Assembly (NCBI RefSeq): GCF_002093975.1
Contig: NZ_KZ084328.1
Span: 125,088 to 189,087 of the forward strand
Direction: 5' to 3'
DNA from: Thermoactinospora rubra
Lineage (GTDB): Bacteria; Actinomycetota; Actinomycetes; Streptosporangiales; Streptosporangiaceae
DNA: 64,000 nucleotides
Below the pieces are notes generated by a model. That model saw only the letters and a program-made list of their open reading frames with translations. It had not been told where the DNA came from and made no database searches. Position numbers and translations under genes: made by a program. Numbering within the stretch: position 1 is the stretch's first letter; every line of letters starts with the position of its first letter. Shown in pieces: positions 1 to 12,167 of the stretch.

Positions 1-2904
1 TGGGGCTGTTCCTCAACACCCTGCCCGTGCGGGTCTCCACGAAGGGGGGCGGCCTGCTGGCTCGGCTGCACGAGCAGCAGGGGCGGCTGGCGGCCTACCA
101 GCACGTGCGGCTGGCGGACGTGCAGCGCGCGGCGGGCGTGCGGGAGCTGTTCGACACGGTCGTGGCGTTCGAGAACTACCCGCGCGCCGGGCTGGAGGCG
201 GGGCCGGTGCGGCTGGTGGAGGTGCGGGACGCGACCCACTATCCGCTGACCGTGACCGTGGTGGCCGAGGAGCGGCTGTGGGCGCGGCTGGGGTACCGGC
301 CGGACTGCTTCACCGGGCCGCAGGCGCGGGCCGTGGCCGCGCGGCTGACGCGGGCGCTGGAGCAGCTGGCCGAGGGCGTGCCCGAGGAGCGCGTCGACGT
401 GCTGCCCGCCGAGGAGCGCCGCCGGGTGCTGGTGGAGTGGAACCCGCCCGTGCGCGAGCGTGCGGCCGGGACCGTGCCAGCGCGGTTCGCGGCCCAGGTG
501 GCGCGGTCGCCCGGCGCGGTGGCCGTGGAGGACGGCGGGCGCAGGCTCACCTACGCCGAGCTGGACGCCCTGTCCGACGCGGTGGCGGCCCGCCTGGCGG
601 CCGAGGGGGTGGGGCCGGAGACGCCGGTGGCGCTGGTGCTGCCGCGCTCGGCCGACCTGGTGGTGGCGCAGCTGGGGGTGCTCAAGGCGGGCGGCTGCTA
701 CGTGCCCGTGGATCCGGCGCAGCCGGTCGCGCGGACGAGGTGGCTGCTGGAGAACTGCGGGGCCCGGGCGGTGCTCGCCGACGCCGGCGGCGCCCCCGGC
801 GAGAGGCCGCAGGTCCAGATCTATCCGGATTCGGCGGCGTATGTGATGTACACGTCGGGGTCCACCGGGACGCCCAAGGGCGTGACGGTGACCCATGCCA
901 ACATCGCCGACCTGGCCGCCGACCGGCGCCTGCGCGGGCACGCCAGGGTGCTGCTGCACAGCCCGCACACCTTCGACGCGGCGACCTACGAGATCTGGGT
1001 CCCGCTGCTCAACGGCGGCACCGTGGTCGTCGCGCCGCCGGGACCGCTGGAGCCGGGCAGCCTGGCGCGCGTGCTGAAGGAGGGCGGGGTCACCGCGCTG
1101 TGGCTGACCGCCGAGCTGTTCCGCGCCGTGGCCGAGCTCGCGCCCGACGCGCTCGCCGGGCTGGAGGAGGTGTGGGCCGGGGGTGACGTGCTCTCGCCCG
1201 AGGCGGTACGGCGGGTGCGCGCGCTGGGGGTCACCGTGGTCAACGGGTACGGCCCGACCGAGACCACGACGTTCGCCACGTGCCACCGGATGGCCGGCGG
1301 CGACGCCGTACCGGACGGGCCGATTCCCATCGGGCGGCCGCTGGACGGCATGCGCGCCTACGTGCTGGACGCGCGGCTGCGGCCCGTCCCCGTGGACGCG
1401 GTCGGCGAGCTGTACCTGGCCGGCGGCGGGGTGGCCCGCGGCTATCTCGGCCGGCCCGCGATGACCGCCGAGCGGTTCGTGGCCTGTCCCTTCGAGCCGG
1501 GGGCGCGCATGTACCGCACCGGCGACCTGGTCCGGTGGCGGGACGGCGGCGTCCTGGACTTCGCCGGCCGGGCCGACGACCAGGTGAAGATCCGCGGCTA
1601 CCGGGTCGAGCCGGGCGAGGTGGAGGCCGTCCTGGAGGCCTGCGCGGACGTCGGGCGGGCCGCGGTCGCCGTGCGGGGCGGGCGGCTCGTCGCCTACGTG
1701 GTGCCCGCGCCGGGCGGGCGGCTGGAGCGCGTGCGCCGCCACGCGGCCGACCGCCTGCCCGCGCACCTGCTGCCGTCTCACTACGTCGAGCTCGGCGAGC
1801 TGCCGCTCTCCCCGCACGGCAAGCTGGACAGGGCCGCGCTCCCCGAGCCCGCCCCCGCGGACGAGCCCGCCGGGGCGATCCCGCGCACCCCGCAGGAGCA
1901 GGCGATCTGCGAGCTGTTCGCCGAGGTGCTGGGCCGCCCCGCGGGTCCCGGCACCGACTTCTTCGCGGCGGGCGGCGACTCACTGCTGGCCATGCGGCTG
2001 GCCGCGGCGGTGGAGGCCCGGCTGGGCGAGCCGCTGTCCATCGCGGCGGTCTTCGAGGCGCCCACGCCGGAGGGCCTGGCGGCCCGGCTCGGGCGGGCGG
2101 GCCAGGACTTCGGCCTGGCGCCCGTGCTCACCCTGCGCGCCGGGGCCGGGCGGACGCCGCTGTTCTGCGTCCACCCCGGCCGGGGCATCGGCTGGTCCTA
2201 CGTCGCGCTGCTGCCGCGGCTGCATCCCGGCCGCCCGGTCCACGCCCTGCAGTCCCCCGCGCTCAGCCGGGACTACACGCCGCCCGCCACGATGGGCGAG
2301 CTGGCCGAGGAGTACCTGGCCCGCGTGCGCGCCATCCAGCCGGAGGGCCCCTACCTGCTGCTGGGCTGGTCCTTCGGCGGGCTGCTGGCCTACGAGATGG
2401 CCGCCCGGCTGCGGCGGTCCGGCCAGCAGGTGGGCCTGGTCGCCTCGGTGGACGCCGTGCCGTGGCCGCCCGAGGTGGCCGCGGGCCCGCCGCCGGACCC
2501 CCATGAGGTCGAGCAGGAGGCGCTGACGATCCTGGCCCGCACCCGCACCCACCATCCCCTCGCCCCGCCCGGACCGCTGGACCGCGCCACGGTCTTCCGG
2601 TCGGTCCGCGAGGAGGAGGGCCCGCTGCGGGGGCAGGACGACGAGCGCCTGGCCACCGTGCTCGGCATGATCGCCAACAACATCCGGCTGGCCGTGACCT
2701 ACCGGCCGCCGCCCTTCGACGGGACCGTGCTGCTGGTGTCGGCCACCGCCCAGCCGGGCGGGCCGCCCACGGCCGTCAAGCGCGACAGGTGGCTGCGCAC
2801 CGCCGCCCACGTGGCGGTCCGCGAGGTGGCGTGCGGCCACAGCGACCTGATGAAGCCCGGGCCCGCCGCCCGGATCGCCGCCGAGATCGAGGAGCACCTG
2901 AGCC

Positions 2905-2930
<26 letters not shown>
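1..2930 (+). CDS. NRPS, partial: C (3' part)-A-T-TE
   Basis: The reading frame is open from position 3, so the start lies left of the window. The first residues ([10 protein letters not shown]) are a late condensation-domain motif. An adenylation domain follows at about residues 165-620, with A3 [11 protein letters not shown] near 282, A5 [12 protein letters not shown]7 YRTGDL and A10 [10 protein letters not shown] carrier domain (GGDSL near 660) and a type I thioesterase with GWSFGG near 787 complete it. The protein should load one amino acid, condense it and release the product. The specificity positions read by eye against GrsA are D235 A236 Y239 W278 W299 G301 G322 T330 F331, which resembles valine-type codes; that substrate is an inference. 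The next gene starts 26 nt before this stop, so translation is probably coupled. Oddly, the releasing TE sits upstream of two further assembly-line genes. Confidence 0.95.
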
Positions 2931-6087
<3,157 letters not shown>

Positions 6088-6138
6088 CCCGCCGAACGGA
6101 CGGATCGGGCCGGGTGGACAGATCGAAAGGACAAGCAC

Positions 6139-8253
6139 ATGACCGATGACTCCGCCGTGGCCGTCGTGGGGATGAGCGGCCGCTTCCCCGGCGCCCGCGA
6201 CCTCGCCGAGTTCTGGCGCAACCTGCGCGACGGGGTCTGCTCGATCGCCGACTTCACCGAGGAGGAGCTGCTGGAGGCGGGGGTGCCCGCCGAGCAGCTG
6301 CGCGATCCGCGGTACGTCAGGTCCAAGGGGCACCTGGACGACGCCGACCGCTTCGAGGTGGAGCTGTTCGGCTTCACCCGGGCGGAGGCCACGGCCCTGG
6401 ACCCGCAGCACCGGCTGCTGCTGGAGACGGCGTGGAGCGCGCTGGAGGACGCCGGCCACGACCCGCGGCGGGTCCCGGACCGGACGGGCGTGTACGTCGG
6501 CGGCGGCTTCTCCGAGCACATGATCGCCGCCCACGCCGATCCGGGGCTGTCGGCGCAGTTCGGCGGGCTGCACCTGCGCACGCTCACCGACCGGGAGTTC
6601 CTGGCCGGGTGGCTGGCCTACCGGCTGGGGCTCAACGGGCCCGCCCTCACCGTCCAGACCAGCTGCTCAACCTCGCTGTCCGCGGTGCACCTGGCCGTGC
6701 AGGGGCTGCTGGTCGGCGAGTGCGACACCGCGCTGGCCGGAGGGGTGTGCGTGGACTCGGTGCGCAAGAGGGGGTACCTGTACCAGCCCGGCGGCATCCT
6801 GTCCCCCGACGGCCGCTGCCGTCCCTTCGACGAGCGGTCCTCCGGGACGGCGCCCGGCAACGGGGTGGGGCTGGTGGTCCTGCGGCGGCTGGAGGACGCC
6901 CTCGCCGACGGGGACCCGGTCTGGGCGGTGATCAGGGGCACGGCGCTGACCAACGACGGGTCGGCCAAGGTCGGGTTCACCGCGCCCAGCGTCGACCGGC
7001 AGGCCGCGGCCATCGTGGAGGCGTGGGCGGCGGCCGGGCTCGACCCCGCGCGTGCCCAGTTCCTGGAGGCGCACGGCACGGCCACGGAGCTGGGCGACCG
7101 CATCGAGCTGGCCGCGGCGGCGAGCGCGTTCCGCGGTGCGTCGCGGTGCGTCATCGGGTCGGTCAAGTCCAACGTCGGGCACCTGGACGCCGCCGCGGGG
7201 GTGGCGGGGCTCATCAAGGTGGTGCTGATGCTGGCGCACCGGACCATGGCCCCCACGGCGAACGTGACCCGGCCGCATCCGGACCTGGGCCTGGACACCA
7301 CGCCGTTCCGCCTGCTGACGAGCGCGGCGCCGTGGGAGGCCGACGGGCCGCGCCTGGCGGGGGTGACGTCGGTGGGCATCGGCGGCACGAACGTCCACGT
7401 CGTGGTGGAGGAGGCGCCGCCGGTGGAGGCGGTCCCGCGCGGGCCCGCGCCGGCCGTCGTGCTGCCGATCTCGGCCCGCACGCGGGAGCAGGTGGCCACG
7501 GCGGCCCGCCGGCTCGCCGCCGTGCTCCGCTCGCCGGACGCGCCCGACGTGCGGGACGTCGCGCACACGCTGGCCACCGGGCGGGCCCGGCTGGAGGAGC
7601 GGGCCTACGTGGTGGCCGACGACCCGCTGGAGGCGGCGGCCGCTCTGGAGGCGCTGGCCCGGTCAGCCGGTACGGCGGGCGGTACGGCAGGCGAGGCGGC
7701 AACCGGGACAGCGGGCCGGACGGCGGCCGGGATGGCGGGCGCCGGATCCGGGGACGCCCCGCGAGCGGGCGACGTGGCCCGTGCGGCGCTGCGGGAGCTC
7801 GGTGAGGCGTGGGTGCACGGCGAGGACGTGGACTGGCCGGACCTCGGCGGGCGGCGCGTGCGCCTGCCGACCTACCCGTTCGCGGGCGAGCCGTTCGGCG
7901 CCTTCTCGCTCGCCGCCCCCGCCCAGGCCGTCCCGCCCCAGGCGCCGGCCGGCCACCTCCTGGAGGCCGTCACCTCCCTGCTGTCGGCCACGCTCGGGCT
8001 CACCACGGCGGAGGAGCTGGACAAGTCCTACCTCGCCGTGGGCGGCGACTCGCTGACCGCGGTGTTCCTGGTCGGGCGGCTGCGCGAGGAGTTCGACCTG
8101 GACGTGCCGGTCACGCTGTTCCTGGAGGAGCTGCCGCTGCGGGAGCTGGCGCGGCGCGTCGCCGTACCGGAGGAGGACGCCGACAGCGACGCGGCCCTGC
8201 TGGAATCCCTGCTGGAGGAGATCGAGGAGCGGCCTTCTCCCCCCGCCTCGTGA
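6139..8253 (+). CDS. AT-less type I PKS module: KS-ACP
   Basis: The protein has 704 residues. An N-terminal ketosynthase (about 5-430) carries all catalytic residues: Cys176 in TSCSTSLSA, His312 in EAHGTATE and His348 in KSNVGH. A short linker then contains a Gly/Ala/Thr-rich stretch (about 510-545) where an acyltransferase of about 300 residues would normally sit. The usual post-AT linker follows (DVDWPDL, RLPTYPF), then an acyl carrier domain with GGDSL and Ser638. The acidic helical tail ending LLESLLEEIEER may be a docking element. It should extend the peptide by two carbons using an extender unit loaded in trans by an AT encoded elsewhere. A likely ribosome site GAAAGGAC lies just before the ATG. 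KR, DH and ER domains are absent, so a beta-keto product is expected unless processed in trans. Confidence 0.93.
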   Translation: MTDDSAVAVVGMSGRFPGARDLAEFWRNLRDGVCSIADFTEEELLEAGVPAEQLRDPRYVRSKGHLDDADRFEVELFGFTRAEATALDPQHRLLLETAWSALEDAGHDPRRVPDRTGVYVGGGFSEHMIAAHADPGLSAQFGGLHLRTLTDREFLAGWLAYRLGLNGPALTVQTSCSTSLSAVHLAVQGLLVGECDTALAGGVCVDSVRKRGYLYQPGGILSPDGRCRPFDERSSGTAPGNGVGLVVLRRLEDALADGDPVWAVIRGTALTNDGSAKVGFTAPSVDRQAAAIVEAWAAAGLDPARAQFLEAHGTATELGDRIELAAAASAFRGASRCVIGSVKSNVGHLDAAAGVAGLIKVVLMLAHRTMAPTANVTRPHPDLGLDTTPFRLLTSAAPWEADGPRLAGVTSVGIGGTNVHVVVEEAPPVEAVPRGPAPAVVLPISARTREQVATAARRLAAVLRSPDAPDVRDVAHTLATGRARLEERAYVVADDPLEAAAALEALARSAGTAGGTAGEAATGTAGRTAAGMAGAGSGDAPRAGDVARAALRELGEAWVHGEDVDWPDLGGRRVRLPTYPFAGEPFGAFSLAAPAQAVPPQAPAGHLLEAVTSLLSATLGLTTAEELDKSYLAVGGDSLTAVFLVGRLREEFDLDVPVTLFLEELPLRELARRVAVPEEDADSDAALLESLLEEIEERPSPPAS

Positions 8254-8272
8254 GCGGGTAGCGTGAGGACGC

Positions 8273-8848
8273 ATGGGGAACGGTGCGCGGCATGGGCTGG
8301 GAGTGGTCGCCGGGCTCGTGCTGGCCCCCGTGACGTACGCCGGGCTGTGTTTCGGCGTCGCCCGCGTGGCTCGAGGCCTGGCCGAGGGGTACCTGCCGTG
8401 GATCGGCCTGAGCGCCCTCGTCGCGACGGGCGTGGCGCTGGGGCTCATGGCCGGATCCAGGCTGTCGCCCCTGGCCTCGCTCCTGCCGGGCCTGGCGTTC
8501 CTCGGGGCCGGCGCGTTGCCCCACGTCTCGGTCGTCACCGGCACGCCGTACCCCGGAGTGGAGAGGTTCCTGGCGGGGGACCTGCGGGCCGGGCACGACA
8601 CGCTGGCCGGGTCCGGCGCCCTGCTCGTCATCGGGATCCTGCTCCTGGCGGCCTCCCTGCCGCCCTCACGCTGGCGGGGCAGGGCCAAGGCGGCCTACGG
8701 CGGGCCGCCGCCGCACTCCGGGCAGGGCGGCGGAGACTGGCAGCGCGGTGACTGGCAGGCCGGCGAGTGGCAGGGCGGCGGGCAGCAGCCGCACCAGCCC
8801 TACCAGCCCGAGCCCGAGGACACGACGCGGCCCATGCGGCGGGAATGA
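8273..8848 (+). CDS. Small membrane protein with Gly/Trp/Gln-rich cytosolic tail
   Basis: This protein of 191 residues is not one I can assign to a characterised family. About four hydrophobic segments are visible (roughly 8-30, 43-60, 65-82 and 110-128), so it is an integral membrane protein. A hydrophilic C-terminal tail from about residue 132 contains a short repeat (GDWQ, GDWQ, GEWQ) rich in Gly, Trp, Gln and Pro. Many actinobacteria encode such membrane proteins with low-complexity tails. It begins 19 nt after the PKS stop and overlaps the next gene by 3 nt (TGA within ATGA). It may therefore be read through from the NRPS/PKS operon, though nothing in its sequence suggests a biosynthetic role. 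Confidence 0.75.
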   Translation: MGNGARHGLGVVAGLVLAPVTYAGLCFGVARVARGLAEGYLPWIGLSALVATGVALGLMAGSRLSPLASLLPGLAFLGAGALPHVSVVTGTPYPGVERFLAGDLRAGHDTLAGSGALLVIGILLLAASLPPSRWRGRAKAAYGGPPPHSGQGGGDWQRGDWQAGEWQGGGQQPHQPYQPEPEDTTRPMRRE

Positions 8849-9243
8849 CCAGGTGGCGCTGCCCCCGGTGCGACCGCGAGTTCACCAGGGCTCGCGTGGC
8901 TCACACGTGCGTGCCCGGCTGCACGCTCGACGAGCTGTTCGCCAGGCACCCGCCGGCCTACCGCGAGATCTACGACAGGCTGGTCGAGGGGCTCGGGCCG
9001 GTGCACGAGGACGCGGTGACCGTGGGGGTTTTCCTGAAGTCCGCGCGGAAGTTCGCCGAGATCCGCCCCAAGGCGCGCAGCCTGGAGGTCGCGATCAGCC
9101 TGGCCCGGCCGGTCACGCACCCGCTGCTCGCCAGGAGCCTGGCGGGCAGCGGGGGCATGGTCTGGCACGTCTTCAAGCTCACCGACCCCGGGCAGGTCGA
9201 CGAGCGCCTGCGCGAGTGGCTGGCGGAGTCGTGCGACGCCTAG
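8845..9243 (+). CDS. Zinc-ribbon protein with DUF5655-like domain
   Basis: The protein has 132 residues. The ATG at 8845 overlaps the stop of the previous gene and gives the N-terminus MTRWRCPRC. A possible metal-binding knuckle is seen at the start (CPRC, then HTC about ten residues later). From about residue 30 the protein resembles DUF5655 domains: LFARHPPAYREIYDRL, then a core with FLKSARKFAEIRPKAR and a C-terminal WHVFKLTDPGQVD strand. The biochemical role of DUF5655 is not established; it occurs alone or attached to DNA-related domains. Its stop codon overlaps that of the convergent protease gene by 4 nt (sequence CTAG). Confidence 0.8.
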   Translation: MTRWRCPRCDREFTRARVAHTCVPGCTLDELFARHPPAYREIYDRLVEGLGPVHEDAVTVGVFLKSARKFAEIRPKARSLEVAISLARPVTHPLLARSLAGSGGMVWHVFKLTDPGQVDERLREWLAESCDA

Positions 9244-10202
9244 CCGCCCTGGGCGGCGGTGTAGACGTTCTGCGCGTCGTTGCCGAAGTAGGGGCCGAAC
9301 ATGTAGGTCGGCAGGAAGTTGTACTTGAAGCTGTTGACCGAGTTCTGGATGCCCGTGCCGGTGGACTCGTTGAAGCTCAGGAACCACGGCCCGCCGCTGG
9401 AGCCGCCGGTCATGTTGCAGCGCAGGCCGATGCCGGTGCTGAGCAGGAAGTCGTTGATCGTCCGGCCGCTGCAGTAGATGAGCCGGGTCCCGTCGTACGG
9501 CGCGGCGGCCGGGTGGCCGAAGGCGTACATGAGCTGGCCGCGCGCCTGGTTGAAGGCGATGCCCTGGCCGCCCACGACGTCGGTGAGTAACCGGCCGCCC
9601 AGCGGGGCGACGACGGCGGCTGCCACGTCGTAGCTGATGTCCTCGCTGGCGTGCCACTGCGGGGTGGTGAGCAGGCGGGTGGCCGCCCAGGTGCCGTAGG
9701 GCGCGTTGCCGTTGTCGTAGCCGGGGACGAAGACCCAGTTGGTGTGGTAGGCGCCGCCCAGCTTGACGCAGTGCCCGGCCGTCATGACCACGCTCTTGTT
9801 GGCGCTGGTGACCGCGTTGCCGGAGCAGGAGGCGGTGCGGCCCTGGTAGGTGAAGAACACCCGGCCCTCGGTCCTGGCCACCGCGCCGCCACCGGTCCAC
9901 GGCTCGCCGGGGCTGTCGGCCCGGGTGGGTTCGACGACCGTGGGCGTGCCGGTCTCGGGGACGACACGCCGGGGCTTGGCCGTCTTGACGATCTCGAGCG
10001 GCTGCGCCTGCCGCATGCGTTCCGGCGTCCAGAAGGCGCGGACGTTCTCCTGGGCCGAGGGGCTGGTGGCCGCGTCCCGGATCGGCACCGAGGTCTGGCT
10101 GGGGACGGGGTCCTGGCTCGGGACGGGGTCCGCCCAGGCGGGCGCGGTGGTGCCGGCGACCAGGAGCGGGACGGCCAGGACAGACAGCAGGGAAGCGCGC
10201 AT
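9240..10202 (-). CDS. Secreted trypsin-like serine protease (family S1)
   Basis: The protein has 320 residues. The ATG at 10202 was chosen because a good GGAGG lies about five bases upstream, whereas an in-frame GTG six bases earlier falls inside that site. The N-terminus (MRASLLSVLAVPLLVAGTT...AWA) is a Sec signal peptide, so the enzyme is exported. The catalytic triad of chymotrypsin-fold peptidases is visible: His in MTAGHCV (about 143), an Asp in SYDVAAAVV, and Ser in GGSSGGPWF (about 270). The Ser/Pro/Gln-rich segment after the signal (PSQDPVPSQ) may be a propeptide or spacer. It is convergent with the DUF5655 gene, and the region between it and the divergent esterase is unusually AT-rich for this genome. 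Confidence 0.93.
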   Translation of the reverse strand: MRASLLSVLAVPLLVAGTTAPAWADPVPSQDPVPSQTSVPIRDAATSPSAQENVRAFWTPERMRQAQPLEIVKTAKPRRVVPETGTPTVVEPTRADSPGEPWTGGGAVARTEGRVFFTYQGRTASCSGNAVTSANKSVVMTAGHCVKLGGAYHTNWVFVPGYDNGNAPYGTWAATRLLTTPQWHASEDISYDVAAAVVAPLGGRLLTDVVGGQGIAFNQARGQLMYAFGHPAAAPYDGTRLIYCSGRTINDFLLSTGIGLRCNMTGGSSGGPWFLSFNESTGTGIQNSVNSFKYNFLPTYMFGPYFGNDAQNVYTAAQGG

Positions 10203-10341
10203 GTCCACCTCCGGGAGGGTTCGGTGAACGCGGACGATAAACCTTCCGGCCCCTGCCGCCTATATCCGAAACAACAAATATTCCGGACATCTCACTCATA
10301 AAAGTGAAATTTCATGACAGAGCGGTAAATGTAACTCGGCG

Positions 10342-11373
10342 GTGTCTATTCACGGCGGCCGGAAAGGCGTACGGAAACAGTCGACATCACTGTGTGTAAT
10401 CGGAAAGAATTCCTCCGTGATCGTCTCTGTGATCGTCGCCGCCGGCCTCCTCGCCGCCCCGCTCACTCCGGCCGTCCCGGACGCCCGGGCTTCGGCGGCT
10501 CCCGCCCCGCGGTACCGCGAGTACGTCGCCCTGGGCGACTCCTGGAGCGCCGCCGTCACCCTCACCCACATCTCCACCGGCCACGCGCCCGCCGGATGCC
10601 TGCAGGCCACCTACAACTATCCCCGCCAGGTCGCCAAGGCCCTGGGCGTGAGTGTGTTCCGCGACGCCACCTGCGGCGGCGCCACGACCGCCCACCTGAC
10701 CGCGCCGCAGCGCGTCACCCGGTTGCCCAAGATCCTCGACGGCGTCAACCCGCCGCAGTTCTCCCGCCTGACGCCGACGACCGACCTGGTGACGCTGGGC
10801 ATGGGCGGCAACGACGCCGGGCTGGCCGCGGCGGCCATGAGCTGCGTGAACCTGCTGCCCACCATCACCGTCGCGCCGGGCGTGGTGCCGCCCCGGCCGC
10901 TGGGCGCGCCGTGCAAGGCCAAGTGGGTGACCGCCGCGGGCGACCGCATGTCGCGCAACATCCTGGAGACCGCCCCGAAGGTGGCCGCCGCGATCGACGG
11001 CATCAGGCGGCGCTCGCCCCACGCCACGATCCTGCTGGTGGACTACCTCGCCGCGCTGCCTCCGGTGGGCGGCTGCTACCCCTACGTCCAGGTCACCGAC
11101 CTCGACATGGACTGGCTGGGCGACAAGCTGGAGGAGCTCAACGCCATGCTCGCCGGCGTGGCCAAGGCCAAGGGCGTCAGGCTCGTCGACACCTACCGCA
11201 CCAGCTTCGGCCACGACGTGTGCCGCCCGCGCGGGGTCCGGTGGGTGGAGGGGCTGGTGCCGGTGACCACCGACCCGATCGGCCTGATCGTCCCCTTCCA
11301 CCCCAACCGGCTTGGCGCCGACCACCAGGCCAGGAGCGTGCTGCGGGTCCTGAACGAGCAGAGTCAGCTCTAA
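10342..11373 (+). CDS. Secreted SGNH/GDSL hydrolase (esterase/lipase)
   Basis: The protein has 343 residues. A long positively charged N-terminus and a hydrophobic core (IVSVIVAAGLLAAP), followed by ASA, form an export signal. A GTG at 10417 could be an alternative, shorter start. The mature protein has block I GDSW with Ser67, block III GGND in LGMGGNDAG, and the C-terminal His motif HPNRLG, which together define the SGNH hydrolase fold. Several cysteines fit an extracellular protein with disulfides, as in Streptomyces SGNH lipases. The substrate is probably an acyl ester of a lipid or polysaccharide; the sequence does not say which. Its stop codon overlaps that of the convergent exporter gene by 4 nt. 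Confidence 0.92.
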   Translation: MSIHGGRKGVRKQSTSLCVIGKNSSVIVSVIVAAGLLAAPLTPAVPDARASAAPAPRYREYVALGDSWSAAVTLTHISTGHAPAGCLQATYNYPRQVAKALGVSVFRDATCGGATTAHLTAPQRVTRLPKILDGVNPPQFSRLTPTTDLVTLGMGGNDAGLAAAAMSCVNLLPTITVAPGVVPPRPLGAPCKAKWVTAAGDRMSRNILETAPKVAAAIDGIRRRSPHATILLVDYLAALPPVGGCYPYVQVTDLDMDWLGDKLEELNAMLAGVAKAKGVRLVDTYRTSFGHDVCRPRGVRWVEGLVPVTTDPIGLIVPFHPNRLGADHQARSVLRVLNEQSQL

Positions 11374-12086
11374 GACAGGGCCAGCTTGAGCGCCACCGCC
11401 ATGCCGCATCCGGCGATGGCGTAGCGCAGCACGTCGCCGCGCAGGCGCCGGGCGATCGCCGGGCCGAGCCAGCCGCCCGCGAGAAAGCCCAGCGCCAGCG
11501 GCGGCACCGCCGTCCAGTCGACCGGGCCGAAAACCGCGAACAGGGCGGCCGCCACCAGGTTGGCGCAGACCGACAGCGCGTTCTTCAGCGCGTTGATCCT
11601 CGCGGGCGCCGCCTCGACCATCGCGGCCAGGACCGCGAAGACCAGCACGCCCCCGGCCGCGCCGAAGTAGCCGACGTACACGGCCACGGCGAACAGGCCC
11701 GCCTTCATGATCGGGCCGTGCTCGTACCGGGGGCGCGGCGGCCGGAGGATCACCAGCGACGCGCCGAAGATCAGCCAGGGGGCGATCCGCTCGAAGGCGG
11801 CAGCCGGGGTGAGCAGCAGCAGGACGGCGCCGGCCGCGCCGCCGAGGGCGGTCAGCCAGCTCAGCCGCAGCAGCCGCCGCCCCTGGCCGGCCAGCTCGGG
11901 GCGGGAGCCGATGACCGCGCCCACGCCGCTGAAGACGAGCGAGACCGTGTTGGTGACGTTCGCGGTGACCGGCGGGAGCCCGAAGGCCAGCAGCGCCGGG
12001 TAGGACACGATCGAGGCCAGGCTCACCACCGATCCGACCAGCCCGGCGAGGATTCCGGCTGCCAGCAGCCCCAGCGCTTCCACCAC
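11370..12086 (-). CDS. TauE/SafE-family membrane exporter
   Basis: The protein has 238 residues and about seven or eight hydrophobic segments. It begins with the typical TauE/SafE pattern, a glycine-rich first helix (LLAAGILAGLVGSVVSLAS) and a TNTVSLVFSG motif. It ends with a second half (GYFGAAGGVLVFAVL, ALKNALSVCANLVA) that repeats the same fold. Family members export sulfite, sulfoacetate or other organosulfur anions across the cytoplasmic membrane. No sulfur genes lie nearby, so the substrate cannot be assigned. It starts 81 nt downstream of the KMO gene on the same strand, but a hairpin lies between them, so it probably has its own promoter. Confidence 0.85.
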   Translation of the reverse strand: MVEALGLLAAGILAGLVGSVVSLASIVSYPALLAFGLPPVTANVTNTVSLVFSGVGAVIGSRPELAGQGRRLLRLSWLTALGGAAGAVLLLLTPAAAFERIAPWLIFGASLVILRPPRPRYEHGPIMKAGLFAVAVYVGYFGAAGGVLVFAVLAAMVEAAPARINALKNALSVCANLVAAALFAVFGPVDWTAVPPLALGFLAGGWLGPAIARRLRGDVLRYAIAGCGMAVALKLALS

Positions 12087-12145
12087 ACGGGCAGACTACT
12101 GAGCGGGCCGCGGCGCGCCCGAACCCGGGACCCTCCGGCGGCCGA

Positions 12146-12160
12146 TCCCCCGCCGGGGGA
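12146..12160 (-). terminator. Short hairpin after the KMO gene
   Basis: TCCCCC, a three-base loop and GGGGGA form a perfect six-pair stem a few bases beyond the kmo stop codon. There is no T-run, which is common for actinobacterial terminators. Confidence 0.4.
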
Positions 12161-12167
12161 GGGGGTC

